Of a stretch of 64,000 nucleotides of DNA, positions 42,557 to 51,476 are shown one piece after another. This stretch comes from Longimicrobiales bacterium. Lineage in GTDB: Bacteria > Gemmatimonadota > Gemmatimonadetes > Longimicrobiales > Gaopeijiaceae. Where the stretch lies: NCBI GenBank assembly GCA_951828585.1, contig OX639991.1, positions 1,830,576-1,894,575 of the forward strand, in the 5' to 3' direction. Each line of letters begins with the position of its first letter. The first letter of the stretch is position 1. A model generated the notes under the pieces. The model searched no databases, was not told the DNA's origin, and saw only the letters and a list, made by a program, of their open reading frames with translations. Both the position numbers and the translations under genes were made by a program.

Positions 42557-43243
42557 ATGAGCACCCCCAACGTCAGAACCCGGCGCCGGAAGGAACGGAA
42601 GCTCTGGAGAACCGCCCTGGTGGTGTCTCTCCTCTTCCACCTCCTGGTGCTCGTGTTTGGTGGCCGGCGCCCCATTCCCCTGTCTCCCTTCGCCGCGGCG
42701 GGACCCAAGGCGGGCGACACCCGTGCGGCGCGAGGCGGGATGCAGACGATGAACATCACCGTCCCCCCGCCCCGCCCGATCGTTCCGCCGCCGATGCCGG
42801 TGCTGGCGGAGATCGAATTCGATCCCGTCGAATTCGACTCGGAGCCGCAGTTCGACCTGGCCGCACTGCTGGGGGAACGGCCGGGCGACGGCCCGCCGGG
42901 TCTCGATGGGGACGGCGAGGGTGACGGGGGCGATGCGACGGAGGGGACCGCGACGGTGACCCCGCCGAAGCCCCGGGGAATGATCCTGCCTCCCGACCAC
43001 AAGGACCTCAAGGACAACGAGGTGACCGTCTGGGTGTTCGTGAACGAGCATGGCCAGGTGGTTGCCGACTCGACGCGGCTGGAACCCCCGACCCGGAATC
43101 GCGACCTCAACCGGCAGCTGATACAGAGAGCCGCGCAGTGGATCTTTCTTCCCGCGACCCGGCACGGCCAGCCGGTCGCCGCGTGGACCAACTTCAGGTT
43201 CGGCCTGAGCGGCACAGGTCGCACTCCGTCGCGGGACCGCTAA
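42557..43243 (+). CDS. TonB-like energy-transducer protein
   Basis: 228 residues. GGAGACAG precedes the ATG. An N-terminal membrane helix (LVVSLLFHLLVLVFGG) with the His typical of TonB is followed by a Pro-rich stretch (PPPRPIVPPPMP), an acidic/Gly region, and a C-terminal TonB-like domain (NEVTVWVFVNEHGQVVADSTRL, LIQRAAQWIFLPATRHGQPV). It may energise outer-membrane receptors. It begins a co-directional run with PorX 10 bases downstream. Confidence 0.75.
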   Translation: MSTPNVRTRRRKERKLWRTALVVSLLFHLLVLVFGGRRPIPLSPFAAAGPKAGDTRAARGGMQTMNITVPPPRPIVPPPMPVLAEIEFDPVEFDSEPQFDLAALLGERPGDGPPGLDGDGEGDGGDATEGTATVTPPKPRGMILPPDHKDLKDNEVTVWVFVNEHGQVVADSTRLEPPTRNRDLNRQLIQRAAQWIFLPATRHGQPVAAWTNFRFGLSGTGRTPSRDR

Positions 43244-43253
43244 CTTCACCTCC

Positions 43254-44822
43254 ATGCAGCGTGCCGCCAAACGAATCCTCTGGGTGGACGACGAGATCGA
43301 CCTTCTGCGTCCCCACCTCCTCTTCCTGCAGCAGCGGGGCTACCACGTCGACGCCATCACCAACGGCGACGACGCGCTCGCGCTGCTCCGCGACCACGCC
43401 TACGACCTGATCCTCCTCGACGAGCAGATGCCGGGACGGCGCGGCCTCGAAGTCCTTCGCCTGATCCGTCACAACGACCCGCACGCCCGCGTGGTCATGG
43501 TCACCAAGTCCGAAGAGGACCACACCATGAACGAGGCCATCGGCCGCCAGGTGGAGGCCTATCTGGTGAAGCCGACCAGCCCGCGCCAGGTGCTGTCGGT
43601 GGTGACGCGCATCCTCGAGGGCTCCACGATTCAGCAGCAGCGCGCGGCCCAGGACTTCGCGACCCGCTGGCCCAAGCTGTCGCGAAAGCGGGAGGATGCG
43701 TCGACGGCCTCCGACTTCGCCCGCGTCTACCAGGAGCTGGTGGACTGGCACCTCCGTCTGGAGCGGGCCGGCGAGACCGGGCTGCTCGCCACCGTCGAGT
43801 CGCTCCAGCAGGACCTGCGCCACGACTTCGGTCCCTGGGTCATGCGGGAGTACCCCCGCTGGGTGCGGGGCGGACAGGGGGCGCCGGCGCTCTCCGTCGA
43901 CGTCGTGAAGACACACCTGATTCCCCTGCTGGACGGGGATCCGGTCTTCTTCGTGGTTCTCGACTGCATGAGGCTGGACCAGTGGCGGGCTATCACCCCT
44001 CTGGTGGGCAGTTTCTCCGACATCGACGAAGACTACCACTACTCCATCCTGCCGACCGCCACCCCATACGCGCGCAACGCCATCTTCTCGGGCTTCTTTC
44101 CCGACCAGATCGCGGCCAGGCGCCCCGGGTGGTGGGATTCGTCCGACGACGAGGGGTCGCTCAACGCCTTCGAGGACGAGCTGCTGCGAGACCAGCTCCA
44201 GCGCCTCACGGGCCGCGATGTGCAGGTCCACTACGAGAAGGTCTTCACCGACCGTGACGAAGCGCAGGTGCGCGGCCGGCTGCTGTCGGCTCTGCGGGCC
44301 CGGGTTCCCGTGGTCGCCATGGTCTTCAACTTCGTGGACCTCATGACCCACGGACGCTCCGAGTCCCCCATCCTGATGGAGGTCGCCAAGGACGAGGCGG
44401 CGCTGAGACAGCTGACCCGTTCCTGGTTCGAGCGCTCGACGGCGTTCTCCGTGCTGAAGGAAGCCGCCGCGCGAGGACACCGGGTCGTCCTGACCACCGA
44501 CCACGGATCCATCCACTGCCGGCGTCCGGCCACCGTCTACGCCCGGCGCGACGCCAGCCCGAGCCTTCGCTACAAGTTCGGCGGCAACCTGCGCGCACGG
44601 GATCCGCGGTCCGCGTACGCGCCCAAGAGCATGGCGACGCTGCGGTTGCCGAGGGGGCCGGCGGGAATGAACTGCCTGGTCGCGCTCGACGACTATTTCT
44701 TCGTGTACCCCACCAAGCTCCGGGAATACCAGCGTCGCTACCGTAACTCGTTTCTGCACGGGGGAATCTCGCCGGAAGAGATGATCGTTCCCGTTTCGGT
44801 GCTGAGGCCGCGGCCGCGGTGA
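43254..44822 (+). CDS. porX: PorX homologue: response regulator with PglZ-type phosphodiesterase domain
   Basis: 522 residues. The receiver domain (1-125) has the acidic pair VDDE, phospho-acceptor Asp56 in LILLDEQMPG and Lys in VKPTS. A linker follows, then a PglZ/alkaline-phosphatase-like domain (about 200-520) with VLDCMRLDQW, TATPYARNAIFSGFFP and TTDHGS as metal-ligand sites. This layout is that of PorX, the type IX secretion regulator of Porphyromonas. Its partner PorY histidine kinase is not in the window. Confidence 0.9.
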   Translation: MQRAAKRILWVDDEIDLLRPHLLFLQQRGYHVDAITNGDDALALLRDHAYDLILLDEQMPGRRGLEVLRLIRHNDPHARVVMVTKSEEDHTMNEAIGRQVEAYLVKPTSPRQVLSVVTRILEGSTIQQQRAAQDFATRWPKLSRKREDASTASDFARVYQELVDWHLRLERAGETGLLATVESLQQDLRHDFGPWVMREYPRWVRGGQGAPALSVDVVKTHLIPLLDGDPVFFVVLDCMRLDQWRAITPLVGSFSDIDEDYHYSILPTATPYARNAIFSGFFPDQIAARRPGWWDSSDDEGSLNAFEDELLRDQLQRLTGRDVQVHYEKVFTDRDEAQVRGRLLSALRARVPVVAMVFNFVDLMTHGRSESPILMEVAKDEAALRQLTRSWFERSTAFSVLKEAAARGHRVVLTTDHGSIHCRRPATVYARRDASPSLRYKFGGNLRARDPRSAYAPKSMATLRLPRGPAGMNCLVALDDYFFVYPTKLREYQRRYRNSFLHGGISPEEMIVPVSVLRPRPR

Positions 44823-44850
44823 CGGCGGTTCGCAGGCGAAACGGCTGACC

Positions 44851-46662
44851 TTGGCGGGCTGGCGGAGGATCCTTTCGTACCTTGGCCCGCGCCGGGGTGT
44901 CCTGTTGCTGGCGGCGCTGGCCAGCGTGGCCTACGCGGCCCTCGACGCCTTCTCGATCGTGGTGCTGATACCGTTCCTGGGGGCGGTCTTCGGGGCGGGG
45001 CGAGGGGACGGGGACGCCGCGGCCGAGCCCGGGCAGATCGACCGGATGCTCGAGTTCACCGTCGGCCGGTTCGTCGACCTGGATGGCGATCCGCAGACGG
45101 CGGTGGCCGGTATCATCGTCTTCATACTGGTGCTCGTCGTGCTCAAGAACGCGGTGGACTTCGCGCGCGCCTGCCTCTCGGCACGCGTCGAGCAGGGGGT
45201 CACGCGCGACCTGCGCAACCAGGTCTACGGGCACCTGCTGGAACTCGACCTCGCCTTCTTTGGACGGGTGCGCACGGGCCAGATCGTGTCCCGCCTGACC
45301 CACGACGTCGAACAACTCCGCACCCTGGTGACCGCCGAGCTCATCAGGGCGCTCTCGTCGGCGCTGGTCTTCTCGGCCACGCTCTACTGGATGCTTGTCG
45401 TGTCGGTCCAGCTGACCGTGGCCGCCTTCATCGTGGTGCCGCTGACGATGGTGATCTGGGGGCCGCTCATCCGCCGTCTAAGGCGCGGCGACCGCGAGGT
45501 CCTCGACATGGCGGGCGAGCTGAGTTCTCACATCCAGGAGACCGTCTCGGGCATCCGCATGGTCAAGTCCGCGGCGGCGGAGCCGCAGGAACGGGGGCGT
45601 TTTCTCGGACTGACGACCGACTACTTTGAGACCTTCCTGCGGACGGTCCGGATCCGCGCGCTGGCCGGCCCAATCACCGAGATCTTCGTCGCGCTCGGCA
45701 CTGCGATCCTCCTCTGGTACGGCGCCCGAATGGTGGTGGTGGACGGAACACTCACCGGCGAGGCGTTCGTCGGGTTCATCTTCCTGAGCACGAAGCTCTA
45801 CGCGCCGGTCAAGTACCTGAGCAAGCTGCCCACGCTGATTCAGCCGGGCCTCGTGGGGGCCGAGCGCATCTTCGAGTTTCTGGACGCGCCGGCGGAGATC
45901 CGGGACCGGAAGTGGGCGCGGCCCTTCACCGGGGTGCATGTGGGGATCCGCTACCGGGACGTGCACATGGAGTACCGCGCGGGCGAACCGGTGCTCCGGG
46001 ATGTGGACTTTTTTGTGCCGACGGGAGCGGCGGTGGCGCTGGTGGGACCCAGCGGGGCCGGGAAGACCACGATTGTGGACCTGCTGGCCCGTTTCTACGA
46101 TCCCACCGCCGGCGCGGTCGAGATCGACGGAACCGACATCCGCGACCTGCGTCTCGCGTCGCTGCGCGGCGGGCTCGGGGTGGTTGCGCAGGATACGGTG
46201 CTCTTCCACGACACGGTGCGCGCCAACATCGCCTACGGGAAGGACGACGCCCCGCTGGAGCAGATCGAGGCGGCGGCCCGGGCGGCACACGCCCACGACT
46301 TCGTGATGAAGCTCCCGCATGGCTACGACACCGTGGTGGGCGAGCGCGGCACCACGCTGTCGGGCGGCCAGCGCCAGCGGATCGCGATCGCACGCGCCGT
46401 ATTGCGCGACCCCCCCGTGCTGGTCCTGGACGAGGCGACCAGCGCGCTCGACACCGAATCGGAACGGCTGGTCCAGGAGGCGATGGAGGCGCTGCTCGAT
46501 GGCCGTACCGTGTTCGTGATCGCGCACCGGCTGTCGACGATTCAGCGCGCGGACCGGATCGTGGTGGTGGACGGGGGGCGGATCGTGCAGCAGGGCACGC
46601 ACGACGAGCTCATGGAGGAAAGGGGGCTGTACCGGCGACTGCGGGAGCTGCAGTTCCGGTGA
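44851..46662 (+). CDS. ABC exporter with fused permease and ATPase (MsbA-like)
   Basis: 603 residues from TTG. A six-helix exporter domain (about 1-330) precedes the ATPase: Walker A GPSGAGKTT, Q-loop, signature LSGGQRQR, Walker B VLVLDEATSALD, switch His in IAHRLSTI. The size and neighbours (LpxL-like acyltransferase overlapping by 4 bases) point to lipid flipping, such as lipid A or a glycolipid. Confidence 0.88.
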   Translation: MAGWRRILSYLGPRRGVLLLAALASVAYAALDAFSIVVLIPFLGAVFGAGRGDGDAAAEPGQIDRMLEFTVGRFVDLDGDPQTAVAGIIVFILVLVVLKNAVDFARACLSARVEQGVTRDLRNQVYGHLLELDLAFFGRVRTGQIVSRLTHDVEQLRTLVTAELIRALSSALVFSATLYWMLVVSVQLTVAAFIVVPLTMVIWGPLIRRLRRGDREVLDMAGELSSHIQETVSGIRMVKSAAAEPQERGRFLGLTTDYFETFLRTVRIRALAGPITEIFVALGTAILLWYGARMVVVDGTLTGEAFVGFIFLSTKLYAPVKYLSKLPTLIQPGLVGAERIFEFLDAPAEIRDRKWARPFTGVHVGIRYRDVHMEYRAGEPVLRDVDFFVPTGAAVALVGPSGAGKTTIVDLLARFYDPTAGAVEIDGTDIRDLRLASLRGGLGVVAQDTVLFHDTVRANIAYGKDDAPLEQIEAAARAAHAHDFVMKLPHGYDTVVGERGTTLSGGQRQRIAIARAVLRDPPVLVLDEATSALDTESERLVQEAMEALLDGRTVFVIAHRLSTIQRADRIVVVDGGRIVQQGTHDELMEERGLYRRLRELQFR

Positions 46663-47609
46663 GCGCGCATCCCCGGTCGAAGCGCATGCGTCACCGGATG
46701 GAGTACGTGGCGCTGCGAGCGGTGATCGCCCTCTGCAGGGCCGTTCCCGCCGTGGTGGCGGACCGGGTGGCGGCCGCGTTGGGGTGGGTGGTGGCGCGGG
46801 TGTGGCGGCCGCGCTGGGATGTGGTCACGGGGCAGCTGCGCATGGCCTTTCCGGGGGCGGACGAGGGATGGCGGCGGTGGGTCGCGCGGCGTTCGTACGT
46901 GCACTTCTGCGCCGAGGCGGTGGCGATGTTCCGGCTGGCGGGCGCCCGGCGGGCGGGGATCCTCGAACGGACCCGGCTGAATGGGGAGGAGGTGCTGAAG
47001 GAGGCGGCGCGGGAGGGGCGGGGGGTGATGCTGGTGAGCGGCCACCTGGGCAACTGGGAGGTGGGGACGGCGGGGGTGGTCGCGCGCGGGTTTCCCATGG
47101 ACATCGTGGCGGCGCGGCAGCGCAACGTCCTCTTCGACCGCTACCTCACCCGGTCGCGCGAACGGCTGGGTATGAGGGTGATCCCCCGCGATGAGGCGCA
47201 GCGCGGCGTGCTGGCCTCCCTCAAGGAGGGGCGAGTGATCGGAATCATGGGGGACCAGGACGCGCGCCGGGCGGGCGTCTTCGTGGACTACTTCGGCCGT
47301 CCGGCGTCCACTGCGCGGGGCCCCGCGGTGCTCTCAATGCGTGCCGGGGCAACGGTCGCGACGTTCTACACGATCCGAAGGGCAGGATGGAAACCCCGTT
47401 ACGACATCTACATCGAGCCGGTGCAGGCGGCGGGGGGCGGCCGGGGCCGCGCGGCGGTTGCCGCGGTGACCCGGGCCTTCACCGCCCGGCTGGAGGAACG
47501 CGTGCGGGAACACCCGGAGCAGTACCTGTGGCATCACCGGCGGTGGAAGACGCCGCCGCCCGGGCGAGCAGAATCAGGAACCACGACAGACCGAGTATGT
47601 GTAGATTGA
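46659..47609 (+). CDS. Lysophospholipid acyltransferase family protein (LpxL/LpxM-like)
   Basis: 316 residues from a GTG overlapping the exporter stop (GTGA). The N-terminal membrane segment is YVALRAVIALCRAVPAVVADR. The acyltransferase HX4E motif is in VSGHLGNWEVG, followed by VAARQRNVLFDRYLTRSRERLG, GIMGDQDARRAGVFVDYFGRPA and the C-terminal EQYLWHHRRWK. It would add a secondary acyl chain to a lipid A-type molecule. The tail after RRWK is Pro/Arg-rich and variable. Confidence 0.88.
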   Translation: MSAHPRSKRMRHRMEYVALRAVIALCRAVPAVVADRVAAALGWVVARVWRPRWDVVTGQLRMAFPGADEGWRRWVARRSYVHFCAEAVAMFRLAGARRAGILERTRLNGEEVLKEAAREGRGVMLVSGHLGNWEVGTAGVVARGFPMDIVAARQRNVLFDRYLTRSRERLGMRVIPRDEAQRGVLASLKEGRVIGIMGDQDARRAGVFVDYFGRPASTARGPAVLSMRAGATVATFYTIRRAGWKPRYDIYIEPVQAAGGGRGRAAVAAVTRAFTARLEERVREHPEQYLWHHRRWKTPPPGRAESGTTTDRVCVD

Positions 47610-47613
47610 CACC

Positions 47614-48366
47614 ATGATCCACATCTGCATTCCCTGCCGCGACGAGGACCGCACCATCGGCGTGCTGCTCTGGAAGATCCGCGAGGTCATGCTCGGCATG
47701 GACCGCGACTTCCACGTCTACGTCCTCGACGACGGCTCCACGGACGGGACCGGGGCGCTGCTGGACAAGTACCGGCAGGTGCTGCCTCTGACGGTTCTCG
47801 CGGAGCGGCGGCCCATCGGGTACGGCCGCGCCCTCGAGAGGCTGCTCAAGACCGCCGCCGGCGGGACACGGTATCCGAAGCGGGACGCGATCGTCACCAT
47901 GCAGGCGGACTTCACCGAACACCCGAACCACCTTCACGCACTGGTCAGGACCTTCGAGGGAGGCGCCGACATCGTGGCCTGCGAGGCCGGGGCCGAGTCC
48001 GCGAACCCCCCACGGACCGTTCGCCTTGCCCGCCGGCTTGCTCGGTTCGCGCTGGGACGTCCAGCGCCGGACGATCCCGGCATCGATTCCTTGATGGGCT
48101 TTCGGGCGTATCGCGCGGTTGTGGTCAGGAAGGCGCTCCGTGCTGCCGGGGGCCGGCCGCTCGTCTCCACCGACGGGTGGGCCGCCAACGCAGAGCTCAT
48201 GAAGGTGCTGGCGCCCTTCGCCCGGCGGGTTGCGCGGGTGCCGCTGGGCTTGCGATACGATATCCGCTGGCGAGGTTCGCGGGTGCGCGTCCTGGGGACC
48301 GTGCGGCAGGTTCTGCGGGTCAGGAAGGTTTCGGCGCTGGAGCCAGAGGGTCATGGCGCGGTTTGA
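47614..48366 (+). CDS. Family 2 glycosyltransferase (dolichol-phosphate-mannose synthase-like)
   Basis: 250 residues. GT-A fold start IHICIPCRDEDRTIGVLL, nucleotide site VLDDGSTDGTG, and acceptor/metal region TMQADFTEHPNHL in place of the usual DxD. No membrane segment. It probably transfers a sugar from a nucleotide sugar to a lipid carrier or envelope lipid. It lies 4 bases after the acyltransferase gene and overlaps the next gene by 14. Confidence 0.82.
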   Translation: MIHICIPCRDEDRTIGVLLWKIREVMLGMDRDFHVYVLDDGSTDGTGALLDKYRQVLPLTVLAERRPIGYGRALERLLKTAAGGTRYPKRDAIVTMQADFTEHPNHLHALVRTFEGGADIVACEAGAESANPPRTVRLARRLARFALGRPAPDDPGIDSLMGFRAYRAVVVRKALRAAGGRPLVSTDGWAANAELMKVLAPFARRVARVPLGLRYDIRWRGSRVRVLGTVRQVLRVRKVSALEPEGHGAV

Positions 48367-49255
48367 GGGGGGGCGGGGAGCGGTGGGGGTGGCTCGCCTG
48401 GCTGCGGGTGCCGCACTGGGCTTCCTGCTGCTGACGCCGACGGTCGCAAGGGCGCAGCAGGGGGCAACCGTGGTCGGGGACTCCCTGGCCGCGTCCGGCC
48501 AGGAGGCTCACAAGGTCCCGCTCTGGATGGGCGAGGCACTCAGGTACAAGGTCAAGTACGGGATCTTCGGGGTCGGCGAGGGGAGGATGGGTGTGTCCAA
48601 GCTTGATACGATCGACGGTTGGACGACCTACGTGGCCGAGATGCACATCAAGGGCTGGGGCGTGGATCAGAAGCTCCGCAGCTGGATCGACACGGAGAAG
48701 CTGTTTTCCCGGCGCTTCGTGAAGGAAGAGGAGGGTCGGCCTCGCGAATACGATTTCCTTCCCGAAGAGCATCTTGTCCACCAGATCCAGCATCTGGACA
48801 GCATCTGGTCGATAGAGACGTCGGAGCCGCTCGACGACATTGCCTTCGTCTACCTCGCGCGGACGCTCCCCCTCGAGGTCGGGCAGACCTACGAATACAA
48901 CCGGTATTTCAAGGAAGAACGCAATCCGATCATCCTGAAGGTACTGCGCAGGGACGAGCGAAAGGTGGGGGCGGGAGAGTTCAATACCATCGTCGTGCAG
49001 CCCATCATTCCGGAGAGCAGCCTGTTCGCCGAGGGTGGTAATGCCGAGATCCACCTCTCCGACGACGAGCGGCGATTGGTCGTTTACATGAAGGTGGACG
49101 GACCGTATCTGCCCTTCAATTTCACCCTGCACCTGGAAGAGTTTCAGGAGGGCGCTGCGCTCGGGGACGACGGCGATGCGGAGGAGCGGAATGGCGACGA
49201 GGACGGCCCCGAGAGATCCACCCTGCGCAATCCGCCCGTCACCCGCACCCGCTGA
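48353..49255 (+). CDS. DUF3108-containing secreted protein, copy 1
   Basis: 300 residues. Signal peptide ends in TVARAQQ. DUF3108-like strands: LRYKVKYGIFGVGEGRMGV, YVAEMHIKGWGVDQKLRSWID, FVYLARTLPLEVGQTY, VGAGEFNTIVVQPII. Homologous along its length to the protein encoded immediately after it. The family is exported and poorly characterised. Its acidic/Pro tail is unlike copy 2. Confidence 0.8.
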   Translation: MARFEGGRGAVGVARLAAGAALGFLLLTPTVARAQQGATVVGDSLAASGQEAHKVPLWMGEALRYKVKYGIFGVGEGRMGVSKLDTIDGWTTYVAEMHIKGWGVDQKLRSWIDTEKLFSRRFVKEEEGRPREYDFLPEEHLVHQIQHLDSIWSIETSEPLDDIAFVYLARTLPLEVGQTYEYNRYFKEERNPIILKVLRRDERKVGAGEFNTIVVQPIIPESSLFAEGGNAEIHLSDDERRLVVYMKVDGPYLPFNFTLHLEEFQEGAALGDDGDAEERNGDEDGPERSTLRNPPVTRTR

Positions 49256-49260
49256 ACTGA

Positions 49261-49318
49261 AGTGCCTCGCCGGCCCGGCGCCGCGCCGCCCCCGGTGCTC
49301 GCGCGGGCAGATCCACGG
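49261..49318 (-). repeat. Dispersed GC-rich repeat, copy C
   Basis: On the minus strand this matches copy A from GTCCGTGGAT through GAGCACCG to the GGCGCCGGGC arm, about 80 percent identity by eye over 58 bases. A core-like stretch, reversed, reappears at about 49423-49449 inside the next coding region, so the copy is rearranged relative to A and B. Confidence 0.6.
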
Positions 49319-49370
49319 ACCTCAGGATGCTCCGTCGTATGTGCAGAATACCGGTACGCTGTGGCGAAAT

Positions 49371-49386
49371 GTAATGTCAGCATTAC
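49371..49386. promoter_or_regulatory. GTAATG-N4-CATTAC palindrome upstream of DUF3108 copy 2
   Basis: A perfect 6-base dyad with a 4-base centre in an AT-rich patch. Downstream, ATGTCA (49390) and TTTACA (49403) reproduce the 13-base spacing of the ATGGAA-TTTACA elements at 21.4 and 28.85 kb with two mismatches. The sequence AGTTTACAGTGTGACT resembles AGTTTACTGTGTGACT at 6330. It sits at the start of the next gene and may regulate it. Confidence 0.4.
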
Positions 49387-49394
49387 TTTATGTC

Positions 49395-50351
49395 ATGCGT
49401 AGTTTACAGTGTGACTCGGTAGGGCTTCGCTCCGCGTCGCTCATCGGGCCAGGCGTGCTCCCATTCCTCCTGGCGCTCGCCTGTCTCATCCCCCCCCACC
49501 CCGCCTCCGCCCAAGCTGACACCCTCACCGCCCCCGCCCCCGCACCCTTCGTCCCCGGCGAAGAGGTCCGCTACAAGGTCAAGGTCGGCATCTTCTCCAT
49601 CGGCGAGGCGATCATGCGAATCCCCCGCATCGACACCATCCGTGGCGCCCCCGCCTACGCCATCGAGTGGACCATCGACGGCGGCCTCCCCGGCTTTCGC
49701 ATCCGGGACCGGTTCTTCAGCTGGGTGGACACGCGGACGCTCGCGTCGCTGCGCTTCAAGAAGGAGACCCACAACGGGACGGAGCGCCGCGAACCCGCCT
49801 TTTTCCCGGAAGAGCGCCGCTGGCAGCGCCTCGACATCGACAGCGCGGGGGTCCTACCCAGTTCTCTCCCGCTCGACGATGTCTCGTTCGTGTACTTCGC
49901 CCGCACCCTCGAGCTGCAACCAGGGACCACCCACCGCTTCGACCGCTTCTACGAGGAAGAGGCCAACCCCATCACTCTGAACGTCCTCAGGAGGGACCGG
50001 CGGGAGGTGGGCGCGGGCGAGTTCGAGACCGTCGTCATCCGCCCCGTGATCAGGAACACCGGTCTCTTCGCCGAGGACGCCAACGGCGAAATCCACGTCT
50101 CCGACGTTCACCGCCGCCTGGTCGTGTACATGAAGGCGGATCTTCCCCTGGTGAACCTCACCTTCCACCTGGAGGAGATCGTGGAGGGGGTGCCGCTGGG
50201 GGATGGGGGTGGTGGACTCAAGCCTCCTGATGCCGATATCGAGTCAGCAGTCGGGGTGGGCAGCGAAGCCGCCGGACATGGTGGGGATGGATCCGTCGGA
50301 GTGGTGCAAGATACCGCCAGCGGTGACTCAGGACCGGGGACGTCCCCCTGA
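49395..50351 (+). CDS. DUF3108-containing secreted protein, copy 2
   Basis: 318 residues. Signal peptide ends in PPHPASAQ. The core mirrors copy 1: VRYKVKVGIFSIGEAIM, WTIDGGLPGFRIRDRFFSWVD, FVYFARTLELQPGTTHRFD, VGAGEFETVVIRPVI, RRLVVYMKADLPL. The first 20 residues are coded by the AT-rich and core parts of the dispersed repeat, so a start at 49374 or a later codon is possible. The tail is Gly/Asp-rich. Confidence 0.8.
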   Translation: MRSLQCDSVGLRSASLIGPGVLPFLLALACLIPPHPASAQADTLTAPAPAPFVPGEEVRYKVKVGIFSIGEAIMRIPRIDTIRGAPAYAIEWTIDGGLPGFRIRDRFFSWVDTRTLASLRFKKETHNGTERREPAFFPEERRWQRLDIDSAGVLPSSLPLDDVSFVYFARTLELQPGTTHRFDRFYEEEANPITLNVLRRDRREVGAGEFETVVIRPVIRNTGLFAEDANGEIHVSDVHRRLVVYMKADLPLVNLTFHLEEIVEGVPLGDGGGGLKPPDADIESAVGVGSEAAGHGGDGSVGVVQDTASGDSGPGTSP

Positions 50352-50905
50352 GACTGCGTCGACGGGCGGCGCGTCTTTGGGGGGCCTGGGTCCTCGCGCT
50401 CGTCTACTTCTGGCTGGCGCGGCCAGACGCGGTTTCCCTATGGACCGGGGGTGCGGTCATCCTTGCCGGGCTGTTGGCTCGCGGCTGGGCGGCGGGGGTC
50501 CTGGAGAAGGACCAGGAACTCGCAGTGTCGGGACCGTACGCATTCACCCGCAACCCCCTCTACCTGGGCAGTTTCACCATTGGAGTGGGCGCGACTGTCG
50601 CGGGTGGCCGGATCTGGATCGGCGTGGTCTTTCTGGCCTTCTTCATCTGGGCCTACCGGGGGCCGATGGCCCAAGAAAGCAAGAGGTTGGAGGAGCGCTT
50701 CGGCGAAGGCTACCGGCGCTACCGGGATGCCGTTCCGGCCTTCCTGCCCCGGCTGACGCCGTACCGACCGCCCGCTGAAACCGCGCCCGCCCGAACGCGC
50801 TTTTCGCTCGCCCGCTACATCCGCAATCGCGAATGGGAAGCCGCGCTGGGGGGGGTGGCCGCGATGGGGCTCCTGGCCCTCAAGGCGGCGGGCCACCTCG
50901 GGTGA
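50348..50905 (+). CDS. Isoprenylcysteine carboxyl methyltransferase family-like membrane protein
   Basis: 185 residues from an unusual CTG overlapping the previous TGA (CTGA). In this frame an RRR-rich N-terminus and helix (LWGAWVLALVYFWLARP) precede further helices. The family motif VSGPYAFTRNPLYLGSF follows, then ESKRLEERFGEGYRRYRDAVPAFLP. A TTG at 50474 would lose the first helix. These small membrane methyltransferases act on membrane lipids or prenyl groups; the substrate here is unknown. Confidence 0.72.
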   Translation: MRLRRRAARLWGAWVLALVYFWLARPDAVSLWTGGAVILAGLLARGWAAGVLEKDQELAVSGPYAFTRNPLYLGSFTIGVGATVAGGRIWIGVVFLAFFIWAYRGPMAQESKRLEERFGEGYRRYRDAVPAFLPRLTPYRPPAETAPARTRFSLARYIRNREWEAALGGVAAMGLLALKAAGHLG

Positions 50906-50914
50906 CCGGCCCAG

Positions 50915-51325
50915 CTATTGACCGGCTCCCTCCTCCACCTCCACCAGGTGCAGCGTCGGACCCGCCAGGACATTGCCCTTCACCTTCACTTCGAACTTGT
51001 ATCGTCCCGGAACGGGGAAGACCACATCCTCGAGCGGCATGACCAGCTGGGTGCGTGGGGGCGGTCGGTCGGCGGGTCTGGGGGTCACCTCGGACTGCCC
51101 CTCGACCGTCAGGGTGGGCCGGCCGTCGGGCCCGCGGACATCGACGCGAAACGAGTGGCGACCGGCGTCATTCCGGTCCCATTCAAGCGACAGCACCAGC
51201 GTCATGTGATCCTGCCGGGCCGGAAAACCGGGGGCGTACAGGTCGTGGAAGAGGCCGTGGAGGTTGAGTTTGCCGTCGGGGGTGGCGGCGGCGTGATCGC
51301 AGATGGCGGCCGTGAGGATTCTCAT
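50915..51325 (-). CDS. DUF6941-like protein
   Basis: 136 residues, soluble. MRILTAAICDHAAATPDGKLNLHGLFHDLYAPGF is the start typical of this conserved family. Beta-sandwich pattern (TLVLSLEWDRND, FRVDVRGPDGRP, PVPGRYKFEVKVKGN) suggests a C2-like or Ig-like fold. Function unknown. Convergent with the methyltransferase-like gene. Confidence 0.75.
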   Translation of the reverse strand: MRILTAAICDHAAATPDGKLNLHGLFHDLYAPGFPARQDHMTLVLSLEWDRNDAGRHSFRVDVRGPDGRPTLTVEGQSEVTPRPADRPPPRTQLVMPLEDVVFPVPGRYKFEVKVKGNVLAGPTLHLVEVEEGAGQ

Positions 51326-51476
51326 CGGTCGCGGGGTTCCGGCGACCGCCGTGCGGGCTGGTTTCTTGCCATTGTTGCGTCTTCACGTAAGTTAGGGGCT
51401 TCGTCCGAGCGGCATGGGGTCGCCCGGGCAGAAGGCGGGCAGGCCCCGCTGGACCGACCAATTACAAGGAGGAGTG

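Noticed and set aside
43194-44759. 521-codon open frame opposite porX
   Set aside because: Shadow of porX, which has complete receiver and phosphodiesterase motifs.
50203-50778. 191-codon frame overlapping the methyltransferase-like gene
   Set aside because: The motifs GPYAFTRNPLYLGS and ERFGEGYRRYRD are in the other frame.
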